The notes: generated by a model not told the origin, from the letters alone. A DNA stretch of 64,000 nt from Onchidella celtica (GCA_963931925.1 OZ007573.1:34888807-34952806); one strand, 5' to 3'. Counted from the first letter of the stretch, positions 21,663 through 31,848 are shown. Made by a program: numbers and translations.

Positions 21663-24177
21663 TTAATTGTTAGCCTTCCTTCTCTTTGGTGGAGGAGGAT
21701 TAGGCATCACACTGAGTTTTCTTTTCTGTCCTTCGTGTCTTTGAAAGGAATTCTTCAGTGCCTTCTCCCTAATACGCTTTGCAGCTGCTTGAGATTGAAG
21801 CTTAGTGTGTCCCAGTCCAATTGCACTGAAGCTTGCCTCCATGGCTGACTTCTTTTGCTGCAGCTCCAGTTGGTACTCCCGATGTGAGCTACTGATGTTT
21901 CTCACCAATGTAGGGTTGACAGGAGAGTGAAGTGTATCTGGCCTCCTGAAACAAGTGACTGATGTGGCGTCTCTTGCTCTCAAGTAATAAATGACTGTCT
22001 GAATGGCGTTGAATACAGGAGTTGACATGGATCCAGCTTTCACATTCATAACATCTTTCATCTTGTTGAAAGATCCCTCCACTTGTGGGCCATGAAAACA
22101 GCTAAGGGCAGCCTTTGCCAAAAGCTGTAATGTAGGGTACTGTGTGACCCCACTCCACCACAGATCAATGCGCTGACCTGCACATTCAGGTAGAGATGTA
22201 TCCGTAACAAACTGCAGAAGTTCCACTTCTATGGCATCTTTCTGTTGAGGTGTGAAGATGGCATCAAACTTCGAAATCAAATGTTCCAGACACCGTTTCA
22301 TCTGTGTGTTGTGCCGAAGGTCTCCATCCAATGAACTTAAACTTTGAAGCAGTTTGTTTGTAAGGGGAAGCTTCTGAACTAACTGCATCCCTGCTGAGAT
22401 GTAAGCCGTCTTGACTTTCTTGATGAAACTTTTAGTTGCATCCGAGGGTGGCTGGTCCTGAAGAATTTTTTTGACTGTTGCTCCTTTATATATTGCCTGA
22501 TCACTGAGGTGCACTGCTGGATCATCAAGGTCCATACTTTGTAACTGTCGAGGTGTTACTTCTGAAAAAGTTTCTGTTTTGAGAAAGCAGGAGAAGAACA
22601 TTTTACATAGCTTCTCTTGCTCCTCATGAAGCTGGTGGATAAGAGGTTCCTTTGTCTGGAACTTGCAGACATACTGTTTGAAGATCTGCAGGACACTGAG
22701 GTAGAAATGGAGTGTAAGGATTGTCTTCTGTTGTTCTCCAAAAAGACGCTCCACAATTCTTTGTTTCCGATCTTTTCCTTCTTTAGTCATGGTTTTCCCT
22801 CGAAGGTACATAATGATGTCTCTTGCCCTTTTCTTGGCCTGCGGAGTTTCGAATTTGTTGATGGCATCATCCACAAGTTCTTGATACAGACCTCTCCTGT
22901 GAATGGGAACAAACGCCGAGTAGAAGATGATGTACACCTCCAACAGGCGAGCAGTGGCAATGGCTTGATCATATGCTGATAGCCAGCGGTGTGGAGTAAA
23001 GCTCTGAGGAACCGTAAACCTTACATTGCCCATCTTGCATAACTCTGACATTAGTTCCCTATACTCCATGCAGTATTTGAAGTCCAGATGTAGGTCACAA
23101 AACAGGCGTTCCAACCACCAATCAAAGGACTTGCAAAATGTTTTTGCCACATTATGCACGTGGTGGCACGAATCGCCATCTATCTAACAGATGTGGTGCT
23201 TTCTGTCGAAGCAAAACTTCAACACCTCCCTTACAACCCCTCATCACGTTGCAGCTGTCAAATAAAGTAGATATAAGGTTTGTCCACGGAATGCCATACT
23301 CTTGAAATATTCCCTCAATGGCTTGAAACACCGACTTTGAGTCAACCCGGACAAGCTCTATTGACGCCAAATGTTCCACCACTATGGACCCCACATCTGG
23401 GTTGAAGTAGCTGACAAGTAATGTGAAGATCTTTCGTCCATGTGTGTTCGTGCTTTCATCTCCATTTAGTGAAAATGGTGTTGTTTTCAGTTTTTCAACC
23501 GTTTCACTAGAAATGGTCCTCGCCACGCCAAACTGCATCATGTAGGATGCTGCAGTCTTGGAGATGGCAACTGCCTCCAATGCCTTCGGGTCCCTGGAGC
23601 ATTCTTTGGCCAAGTCCACGAGAACTGGAGCTATAGAAAGGGGCAGTGAATGCTCTGCGATGGTGCTAAGGATGAGTGCTTCGAGGTTGGCGGTTCTATC
23701 TGCGAGCGGAATTATTTGCTGAGCAGAATGTGGCTCTTTATCATCAATAGGACGCACATCATTTCCAGAGGCTGATACTGTCTTCTTCACTTCAGGTCTC
23801 TTGAAAATTGAGAACAATTTACTGGCACCGTGACTGCCATTCGATTCTTTTTGTTTCTGTGCACACACGAAACTGCCTAAACTGTAATTTGTACTGCGTG
23901 TTTTAAGAATCTGTAAATGCTTGTCAGAATTACAATGGCTGAGAAGATGTTTCTTGCCTGCAGTTCCATACTTGACTTTCTCATCACACCACTTACAATA
24001 GGCAAAGCCTGGCACGTCGATTTTCACGAAACACTCTTCGAGTTTGTAACTTACTGGGCCAACTTTCGCAACATCTCTTTCATCTTTCTCCTCCAACCAT
24101 CTCCAACTCCACTTGTTTTTAACTTTGCCCTCAATTTCTTTAATTAAAGCCTTGTCTTTCTCTTGCAAGATCTTCAT
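21663..24177 (-). pseudogene. hAT-like transposase with BED/TTF-type zinc finger, one frameshift
   Basis: The start is the ATG at 24175-24177 (MKILQEKDK). Domains in order: an N-terminal zinc finger with YCKWC, then KKHLLSH and DKH (C-x2-C...H-x5-H, residues 61-87); a first catalytic Asp in FSLNGDEST; a second in LFDSCNVMRGCKGG; the central helical region; and a C-terminal segment VEGSFNKMKDVM that matches the hAT dimerisation domain, followed by a basic PPPKRRK tail. The frame breaks near 23181-23188: the upstream frame ends in RWRFVPPRA while the other frame reads IDGDSCHHVHNVAKTF, the expected continuation. A single-base change explains it. The downstream frame has no ATG at its head, so it is not a separate gene. 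The rest of the frame is open over about 840 codons, implying recent loss of function or a sequencing error. Confidence 0.88.
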
Positions 24178-24937
24178 CGTAATTAACAAGCAATGTTAAT
24201 CAACATACTTCACTTCAGACTAGCTAGGCCCCTCACAAAAATGTACTAGAGATAGAAGTAGGCTATTAGAAGTCACAGTCTCTTTATACAGTATAAAGTC
24301 TAGCATAGTTAAACTATTAGTAAAAACCAAGCACAACTCACAACAGTACACCACCAGTCTCGGATTTAAGTTTAAATTGCGTGTGCATCCATAATAATAT
24401 TATATGAAGACAGATGAAGAGATCTCCAACAACCAGCAGGAACTGTCACTCACTGCAGTAACTAGTACTAGTAACTCAAACTGGAACAAAAATAAATTCC
24501 TCACTCTAGACTCTAGACAGTCTAGCATGCATAGGCCCTAGTATTAGGCTATAGTAATAGTACAAGTATAGGGGCAGGGCATAGGGTCACAGGAAGATTC
24601 TTGCAAGTCACTATCTTCATTAAAGAACAAAGCCACCATCATGTTTTGTTTGTTGTTCGATCTCAGAGTAGAAAAACTGCGTCTCTTTCTTAGTTAGTCT
24701 TGTCGTCTCGCCCACTCTTTTGTGGCCGGCGGCCTCACCTCTCTCTCTTGAATCGGTCTTATTCTTAACTAATAATAATTTAGTCAAAACTAAGTATAAC
24801 ACCGGGAACTACATTCCGCATGAATAAACAAACAGGAAAGAAAACTATCCTCTAGATCTAGATTAAGACTAGGCAACTAGAAAAAAAAAAATTCAACGAT
24901 GTCCACAAACTTCAACTAAACAAAGGAAGTAGAATAT

Positions 24938-25411
24938 CAGGATTGCCAGGTACGTTTTACGCTTGGGAGCCAGATCCATTACGCTAGGGAGCCAGGAAAG
25001 AGCCAGATTTTGTTTTTCATTTTTTTTTTACAATTCTTCTTTTTCGTACACCTTTAGACAGCTACCCCTGTCAGTCTAAAGTCTAACGAATAATGCAGTG
25101 TCCCGCAGATCCCTAAGTGCCGTACAGTTTCGTGTGTGCCTGGGTGGGTGTGGGCCATATTTCACTTCTGATTGATTGGTGTTCGGGATAGGCATTAAGC
25201 AGATGTTCTACTGTTTAATCTACCCATTAAATTCAAGAAAATACTACTGAAAGAGCTAGAAAGAGACACTAGAAACGTTCGTAGTCTATGAATATTGATA
25301 GAAAGCCAGAAAAAGAGCCAGAGCCAGAAAACAAAATTTCGGAGCCAGCTATGTTCCAGAGAGCCAGATTTCTGGATTCTGGCACCCAAAGAGCCAAACC
25401 TGGCAACCCTG
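24938..25411. mobile_element. Nested short TIR element with GAGCCAG-rich ends
   Basis: Left CAGGATTGCCAGGT and right ACCTGGCAACCCTG form an inverted repeat with two mismatches. Subterminal GAGCCAG repeats follow on both sides (24965-25015 and 25305-25400), parallel to the GGAGCC arrays of the hAT at 14072. CAGG ends suggest a hAT MITE. I see no clean 8-bp duplication (TAGAATAT against GAGTAGAT). It lies within the larger hAT element, so it inserted later or is part of that family. Confidence 0.6.
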
Positions 25412-26390
25412 GAGTAGATCCTGCTACGGTCGGGTATTGATGAGGAACCGGGTAACAGTTACTAGTATAAGTAACGGGGACTCGGGTATCAATTAATTCC
25501 ACTGTTGGCTTTATTAGCTACAGCTAGTAACCGCTCAGCACCCGCGGTAATATAAGTAAATAATACCCGTTCACGACGAGTAGTTCAAACATGTTATTCA
25601 AGTGTGACCGCACGTGTCGACGACAATATCCGCAAATCGCCGAATATCGTAAATCTTGTACGTTTTATATTGTGAACTTTGCGGATCGAGAGGAATTTTG
25701 CGAAACTTGCTGAAATTTTGCGATTTGCGGATGTCTGGAAGCACTGAATTTTAAACTATCCATAGCGCAATTTACTCCACTGGTGCCTCGAAAAAAACTG
25801 ATAAAATGTTCAAGTAAAGCAAAAGTGTATAAATGTTTATTGCCAAAGATTCAGTATATTTGTTCGCAATACAGAACACTGGGCCAAAAAACGGATAAAA
25901 TATTTCTAAGATAAAACTTGGCAATTTAATATATAATGATAAGCACTGTTAAAACAATCTTTCCATCAAATGCACAGGTCATGCCATGATTACCCATCTG
26001 GTACAAGAAACATTGAACAGTAGAAATTGTGCTTTGCTGGGTGCACTGTCACTGTGTGAGATAATGGACAGAGCAATGTTTCCAACTTCGAACGTCAGGC
26101 AACCTAACAATACAAGGTTTCGACTGCGATATCCTCTTTGTTGACAAAAATTTTGTTATCCTTCAAGCTCTTGGATATGGCTTTTTGCACTTCCGCCTGC
26201 GCAGGTCAATTTAATCATAGATTAAGTGCCAGTGTTGAGCTGCAGCGACAACAGCTCTGAATGTCAAACTATGTTTAACAATACAAGGCTGGCTGTTTTG
26301 GTGGCAATGTTGAGTGCAGCGACGATAACACTGAATGCCAAACTCTTTAACAATACAGGGTTGCGCGTGCTGCATTCTAAAGTTGTATTA

Positions 26391-27117
26391 TATGCAACTA
26401 GCTGAGGTCCCCGGCCCTGCCCGGGATAAATATTGAATATTGGTTTCAGTTCTGGGTGGTTATTATGGGCCTGCTTCATCTGGCCTGTTCCTATTTGTTT
26501 ATTTATTTTTGTTTGTTTGTTTTTAAATAAGTCTTACTGCTCTGCCTTTGTGAGTTGACACCCTGCGCATCCCGTACAATAGCATGATTTGTGCACGGGT
26601 TAGTGTGTTTGATAGTGAACACATCGCAGGAAGTGATAACGAAACCTTAAAATGGCGAACCATGACTCGAAATAGATCTAAATGATGGCGAAACAATAAA
26701 TTTCCAATAAAAAAAACTACACCGATTTGAGACTTCTATTAAAAACTGTGCACCCTTACATCCATTCTGATGCACCATATAAAATTTGAAGTCTGAGTGT
26801 TGAGTGGTTCAGAAGCCTTTTGCAACGAAAAACCTCAAGTCCACAAATATATAGTATAGATGATCATAAAAATGGCAACCTGGCAAACCTATTTGGAAAT
26901 GTTGAAAATGGTGTTTTAAAAAGATGATTGGAACTGGTAACAAAACAAATGACTTCATAAATTCAGTTTGTACATTTCCACACATTATATCTTCAAAATG
27001 AATGTGTAAAAACCTAGTAGATTTTTTAACTAATGAGCACAGAAAGTTTGAACTTTCTACGTTTAGCCGTTTTTCTATGCATAGGGAAGGACCGCTCCAA
27101 GTTGTCCAAATATATAT
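26391..27117. mobile_element. Unclassified insertion beginning AACTAGCTGAG and ending in (TA)n
   Basis: Compared with the other copies of the tandem unit, sequence after TTGTATTATATGC is interrupted and resumes at GATATTGAGGCTAAA near 27121. The insert starts AACTAGCTGAGGTCCCCGGC with a GCCCGGG stem and ends in a short TA repeat before GATAT. Many invertebrate repeats share a CTAGCTGAcCCGG start and a TATATATAGAT end, but I cannot assign the class. No coding frame is recognised. Confidence 0.55.
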
Positions 27118-28659
27118 ATAGATATTGAGGCTAAATCCGAGTTCTGTCAATCTAATTATAGATTAAGTGCCAGTGTTGAGCTGCAGCGACAAGAGCTCTG
27201 AATGTCAAACTACATGTTTAACAATACACGGCTTTGTGTTGTGGCACTGTTGAGTGCAGCGACGTCAACAACTCAGAATGCCAAACTGCGTTTGACAATA
27301 CAGGGTGGCGCGTGCTGCATTATAAAGTTGCATTATAACTATGCGATATTAAGGCTAAATGCGAGTTGTCACTAGTTACATAAACCTTTAACAGAACAAA
27401 GTATGTCGATTTGGGGTTTGGCATCATTGGATTCGGTGGCTCAACATTATTTTGGTTTTCGCTTTACACGGTTTATTGGCGTCGTCGGTTTCAGAAGTAT
27501 GATTTGCAATGGTGGCATAAACCTAAGCCGGCCATTTTTGCTGTCGCATTAGTGCTGTCTCTCGGGAAGGGGGGGGGGGAATTTTTTTTAATCTAGGCGA
27601 AAGTGTGGAGATACGCTTACATACCAGACGGGGCTCATTACAGTCACTGGAAACAAGAAAAATAGAACAGTATGTCTCATATGTGCACTTGGCCTTACTA
27701 TTGGAATGAACTTTTTTGGGTACACAACTAGTGTACTTCACACTAATCACAGGAAACTTTATGGGAAGAGAAACTGTATACCAAAAATGGTAAGATTGGG
27801 CAATAGTATTATTACAGGCGATGCTGATGTATATGTCCACACCAACACAACCATTCTTGAACTTTGGGGCATCAAGACAATCTTGCCACTGGAAACCGAT
27901 GACTCTCACAATGTTTGGAATGTGTCACGAGCGAGTGAGCGAGGGTCAATAAGTGCGGGGAAGGGACTTGAAGCGTGCATGTTGTGAGTGAAGTTGAGGC
28001 GTAGTAGAGGCAAAATCTGAATAGTCAGATCACTGCAAGTTAAGAAGTCCAAGGAGACAGACGTGAGAAAGCAGTCGGGAGATTGTGTGTTTTCCAGTGA
28101 TGACTGGTAGGTTGAACTATGATTGATAATTATGGTGATTGATGTACTCTGTTCTCCTATGACCATGATGTAAATAAGTTATATATGAGGAATGTGAAAG
28201 TCATTGATTACTGTGTATAGAGATGTGCGCAATGAGCGATAGATGTAAGTTAGGATCATGGATTCGTAGCGAGTCTGAGTACTGTGTAATACGGTGGAGG
28301 TGTGTTACCGTAGAGAAGTGCAGATGTGTGGTGAGTGAAATGTGGACTATTGTGTGTACGCTTGATGGTTCGTAATGAGTGGTGAAGTGGATAGTAATTG
28401 TATGGTGTTATACAGATGTAATGTTATTTCTATAGGTGCCGGGGTCGGGCAGAGAAGTCACCCGCGGTGAGCGGACTTGTGCCGGGATCGGGCCGTGAGG
28501 CTACCCGTGGTGAAGAGACTAGCACAGGGGATAGGCCAGCATAAGGAATTGCTTGGGTTGGGCAGAAGGCTACCCACAGGCCTGCCTGAGTGAAGCTGTC
28601 GCGCAGGACAGCGGGAGCACATGAGTCGTGGCAGTCTGGCCACAGACAGGGACGTTGTT

Positions 28660-28792
28660 ATTGAAATGTTAATGTGCTATTAAGATGTTACTGTGCTATT
28701 GAGATACTAATGTGCTATTGAAATATTAATGTGCTATTGAAATATTAATGTGCTATTGAAATATTAATGTGCTATTGAAATATTAATGTGCT
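28660..28792 (+). repeat. 19-bp tandem repeat in the LTR, seven copies
   Basis: The unit ATTGAAATATTAATGTGCT is repeated seven times, the last four identical and the first three slightly diverged. It sits upstream of the TATA-like box in the U3 position, where tandem repeats often act as enhancers in LTR elements; that role is inference here. Confidence 0.9.
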
Positions 28793-29135
28793 ATTAAGAC
28801 TTCGAGGGGAGATTGAGATACGGAGATTAGGTTGAGCAGGAGCCAATAAGAGAGGCCAGCAAATAGTATATATATGGATGTGAGGCTGAGGCTAGAGCAT
28901 AGTTAGGAAGTAACTACCGGGTTGTGGACCCGGAGAAGAATGAATGTTGGGAATACTGACCATTGAATGGTATTTGAATTGAGTAATGTAATGTATGTAA
29001 TAGCACAGATATCTTATCTTTATATATAATAAATGTGTGAGTCTGTTTGGTTGTTCTGTTAAGTGTTATACTTGTTCGTTCGTGATTGTTGTCCTGTCGT
29101 AATTATTACATCTCCCAGTCTGGGATTTGTGACAG

Positions 29136-29175
29136 TGGGGGCTCGTCCGGGATTTGAACCCGGGGCCTCTCGCAC
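29136..29175 (+). promoter_or_regulatory. Primer-binding site with 40-nt tRNA-Pro complementarity (copy 1)
   Basis: Begins TGGGGGCTCGTCCGGGAT, the classic 18-nt primer-binding site complementary to the 3' end of tRNA-Pro, one base after the LTR. The match goes on through the T-arm and variable loop to CTCTCGCAC, 40 nt in all, with one apparent mismatch (GGGGCC for GGGACC). It then stops abruptly before TTTACAG. Confidence 0.85.
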
Positions 29176-29380
29176 TTTACAGCCGTATACGTTCGTCATA
29201 CTGACCATTGAATGGTATTTGAATTGAGTAATGTAATGTATGTAATTGCACAGATATCTTATCTTTATATATAATAAATGTGTGAGTCTGTTTGGTTGTT
29301 CTGTTAAGTGTTATACTTGTTCGTTCGTGATTGTTGTCCTGTCGTAATTATTACATCTCCCAGTCTGGGATTTGTGACAG

Positions 29381-29420
29381 TGGGGGCTCGTCCGGGATTT
29401 GAACCCGGGACCTCTCGCAC
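29381..29420 (+). promoter_or_regulatory. Primer-binding site with 40-nt tRNA-Pro complementarity (copy 2)
   Basis: Same as copy 1, without the mismatch as far as I recall the eukaryotic tRNA-Pro sequence. The tract corresponds to tRNA positions 37-76 including the CCA end. It lies directly after the second LTR end (TTTGTGACA, 29371-29379) plus one G. Confidence 0.85.
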
Positions 29421-29442
29421 TTTACAGCCGTATACGTTCGTC

Positions 29443-29499
29443 ATTCAACCGATTCCAGGAACCAGCAATCATATCGCCGACTACCTTAGTCGAGCCTAG
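29443..29499 (+). pseudogene. Fragment of retroelement RNase H C-terminus
   Basis: The frame reads IPGTSNHIADYLSRA then TAG. This matches the end of the RNase H domain in Gypsy-type pol, usually ...I-x-G-x-x-N-x-x-A-D-x-L-S-R, which precedes the integrase. Only about 18 codons remain, directly fused to the second PBS block. Confidence 0.65.
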
Positions 29500-29520
29500 G
29501 TGAAGATTTGTGACAGAATG

Positions 29521-30180
29521 CATGCCCTTTGTTACGTGTTAACCTAGAGATCCCCTGAAATGATCATCACACAAGATTTAACTTCAGCCTAGACACAAAA
29601 CTGCGACAATTTGCGATTATATCTTATCACAGTATTCGTTTAAGGTGTGATTCTGGAAATGTAACGCAGAATGCATCGAGCTTCTGTTAGCTCTGGAAGT
29701 TTCGAGTTTCATTCTCGGGCGTATCGCGTCTTGGAAAATTTGTGCGGTACCTATTTACCGCCAAACCCCCAAGTGTTTCTGTTCATTGAAATGTAAATTT
29801 ATTTTATGATAATTTCGTTCCAGATTTGAGTCCGGTGCGGCATCTGCCTAACGGAAAATTCCAATACAATAAAAAGGAAAACAATGAAAATGAAAGAAAG
29901 TACAACATAAACTTAATCTGAAATCTAGATCGACTAGAAGTTAGAACCTAGATCTAGTAGATTCTCTGCTAAAATCTAGACCACAGGAGGGCGGGAGCGG
30001 AAATGATGAAACAGTGATCAGAAAAGTGAGTAAACATTGAGAGTAATGTAAAACACCTCTAACTGCGGTCCTCTCATTTAACAAACCATGATTCGTGTTC
30101 GAATCATGTAGTGCAAATTCACGGCGCTCTTTTCAAAACTGTCTTGTACATAACGAGCTTTCATTTGTCTGTAGATTACT
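29521..30180. other. Non-coding spacer between two elements
   Basis: No frame or boundary recognised. Contains two clusters of the CTAGATCTAG word near 29924-29985. Confidence 0.5.
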
Positions 30181-30735
30181 CAGTACGAGTCTACAGGCGG
30201 GCAAACCGCCCACCTAACTGAGTTTGGCCCTCTTGAGCTCCTCTTGGCTCCTTCATCACTGGCCACTTCACACCTTACTACAGTACCACCATTATTAGGC
30301 AAGACATAAGAAGGGGTCTCTTATATGCCAGATTTTTCTGTGTTAGAAAGCCAAAAAATATTTTTGAGAGGTCTGGAATACCCGCCCACGGTATGGGCTA
30401 TGTGACCAGACCGATTCACGTAAGTCGCCCACCCCGTCTGGGCTACCCGCCCGGACTCTATGACCTGGAGTCCACATAAACCGCCCACCCTTGCATATTA
30501 TTATTATTGATGTTATTTGTGTGAAACAAACCCAACAATGTGAAGCAGGAAACATCGCAAGCATTATTATGAGTTTAGTGAAGTTTATTATTTCACAAGG
30601 GAAATCACCGGGCAACAATATTCAACTGAAGTGAAAGTTCACATTAAATAACTGTGAATCAGTAAATGGCACAAAAATGGCACTGAAATTTTAACATTCT
30701 GAAAAACAAAACCAGAGTCAGAGGCTGAAATCCAT

Positions 30736-31250
30736 TCAATATCCAAACAAGCATGCATCACATATAAATTCAAGTTTGTCCAGCTGTTCATCATCTAAGT
30801 CTAACAGATCCATACTTGCAACACACCTCTTGTGGTACCATCTCACACATTTGTTGCACCCTACCCAATCTTGAGACTCACTTCTTCTGTACTCACCATC
30901 ACAGCTGTAACATGCATTCTCATTTATTTTCTTCCACATACAAACATCATCATCCAAATCATCCAAAACCATGTTCACATTCTCCTCCTCACTCGTGCCA
31001 TCGTCATTCTCCTGTCTTCCCTTTCCTTTCTTTCCACCTGGTCCATTCTTTATTTTGCTCCCCATTTTTTGCTTTTTCTCTGCTGCCTTCCTTTTCTTTT
31101 CTTCTGTTTCTTTCTTTTTCTCTTCTCTTTTCTTCAACCTCTCTTCTTTTTTTTGTTCTGCTTCCTTCTTCTCATTCTCCTTCTTCTGGAAGTATTTAAG
31201 GCATTCAACACTTGTCAAAGCCATGTTTGGCACAACATTGACAAGAAGCC
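30736..31250 (-). pseudogene. C-terminal charged linker and PHD finger of the pogo-like transposase
   Basis: The frame reads LLVNVVPNMALTSVECLKYF, then a highly charged probable coiled-coil (KKENEKKEAEQKKEERLKKR and on), an acidic stretch EENVNMVLDDLDDDV, and a PHD-type zinc finger: CYSC, VGCNKC, WYHKRC and ICDAC (C4HC3), ending LFGY. PHD fingers read histone tails, which could steer insertion. It is out of frame with the upstream repeat region by one base at a run of nine T (31251-31259); with eight, PPAKK would run into RLLVNVV. This could be a real frameshift or homopolymer error. Confidence 0.8.
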
Positions 31251-31388
31251 TTTTTTTTTGCTGGTGGTGTAATGTGTGGTATTTTTGTTTTTATGTGAGT
31301 GTTGATGTCCATGGATGAAGTAGATGATGTCGGGAGTTCAGCGGAAATGTGTGATTTTGTTGCAGTGTCTGCTGGAGTGTGTGGATCA

Positions 31389-31634
31389 GAATCAGAGGTG
31401 CTTGTAGAAGGGGCTAAGGCAGTGTGTTCTGTGTTTGTGAGAGCGTCGGGGTTCATGTGTGAATCAGAGGTGCTTGTAGAAGGGGCTGAGGCAGTGTGTT
31501 CTGTGTTTGTGAGAGCGTCGGGGTTCATGTGTGAATCAGAGGTGCTTGTAGAAGGGGCTGAGGCAGTGTGTTCTGTGTTTGTGAGAGCGTCGGGGTTCAT
31601 GTGCGAATCAGAGGTGCTTGTAGAAGGGGCTGAG
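31389..31634 (-). repeat. 72-bp coding minisatellite (24-residue repeat)
   Basis: About three and a half copies of a 72-bp unit encode SHMNPDALTNTEH plus TASAPSTSTSD on the minus strand. The unit length preserves frame, and the copies are nearly identical, so recent expansion is likely. It forms a Ser/Thr-rich linker between the DDE and PHD parts of the transposase. Confidence 0.88.
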
Positions 31635-31848
31635 GCTATATAATAATAATAATAATAATGTATAGCATTTATATAGCGCATATCCATTTAAAATGCTCTA
31701 TGCGCTTTACAGAAACAACATGTCAACCACAGAGCAGAATGGAGCTGCCGGCGAAGCGCTCAACACACTGCACTGCTTCTTTCTCTCTCCCTGTCTCGCT
31801 CACTCTCTCTCTCTCTATCTCAGAGCAAATTGTAACGCAGCCGTTTAT
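31635..31848. mobile_element. Dispersed ~210-bp repeat inserted in the transposase gene
   Basis: The DDE frame reads normally to TPTEH (31849-31851) and the 24-residue repeat, whose own units contain TNTEHTASAP, resumes at IASAP near 31634. The intervening sequence has (TAA)n, GTATAGCATTTATATAGCGC, then CTATGCGCTTTACAG and a CT-rich tail. The TATATAGCGC...GCGCTTTA core is a common dispersed repeat of marine invertebrates; a short related piece (TTCTATAGCGCCCAATC) is near 61150. A TATA duplication at both edges is possible. This breaks the transposase. Confidence 0.7.

Larger units (their letters stand above)
21258..25746 (-). mobile_element. hAT-type transposon (about 4.5 kb) carrying a frameshifted transposase
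   Basis: Left end CAGTGCTTCCAG and right end CTGGAAGCACTG form a perfect 12-bp terminal inverted repeat. Both flanks belong to the same tandem unit: 21240s joins 25750s when compared with the other copy near 19125-19170. The flanking octamers (ATATTTTT and AATTTTAA) match poorly, so the target duplication is unclear. It carries the transposase gene (21663-24177) on the minus strand, about 1.1 kb of 5' non-coding sequence up to a smaller nested TIR element (24938-25411), and subterminal repeats rich in GCGAAATTTGC-like words near 25620-25735. Confidence 0.88.
15405..27620. repeat. Degenerate tandem array of a large non-coding unit
   Basis: Several modules recur in the same order and orientation. 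Module A (TTGCACTTCCG...GAGCTGCAGCGAC...AACAATACAGGG) is near 15405-15610, 19590-19860, 26155-26390 and 27150-27360. Module B (GTCGATTTGGGGTTTGG...) is near 19880-20010 and 27395-27540. Module C (ACATCTAGGCGAA...) is near 15885-15925 and 27590-27625. Module D (CTTCGGTTGCCAGACAAGG...) covers 16800-17851 plus 18905-19130, and again 20030-21257. Module E (GATAAAATATTTC...TGCGATATCCTCTTTG) is near 19140-19590 and 25747-26155. Removing the transposon insertions restores continuity across 17851/18905 and 21257/25747. No conserved open frame is seen, so it behaves like an old macrosatellite or tandem segmental duplication. Confidence 0.8.
28953..29442 (+). repeat. Tandem 245-bp duplication of LTR end, PBS and tRNA-like tract
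   Basis: 28953-29197 and 29198-29442 are nearly identical (differences include A/T in GTAATAGCAC against GTAATTGCAC, and G/A in the tRNA tract). Each unit runs from ATACTGACCATTG, through the AATAAA and LTR end, the primer-binding site and a 24-base leader, to CGTTCGTCAT. The span resembles R-U5-PBS, the segment copied into minus-strand strong-stop DNA. Confidence 0.92.
27923..29515 (+). mobile_element. LTR retroelement remnant, TSD-flanked, internally deleted
   Basis: The element starts TGTCAC and ends GTGACA, and GAATG flanks it on both sides (27918-27922 and 29516-29520), an LTR-retroelement-type 5-bp target duplication. 27923-29134 behaves as a 5' LTR: TATATATATGG near 28867, AATAAA near 29028, end TTTGTGACA. 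One base later comes a tRNA-Pro-type primer-binding site. A 245-bp block covering the end of the LTR and the binding site is repeated. Then only about 57 bases of pol survive (29443-29499) before a final GATTTGTGACA. The 3' LTR is reduced to about its last 11 bases, apparently by deletion. Not autonomous. Confidence 0.82.

Noticed and set aside
29136..29175. A tRNA-Pro gene on the minus strand
   Set aside because: Only the 3' 40 nt match; the anticodon, D-arm and 5' acceptor are missing, and the position right after an LTR end makes it a primer-binding site.
30816..31318. Plus-strand frames rich in F, S and L
   Set aside because: Antisense of the Lys/Glu-rich linker and PHD finger of the transposase.
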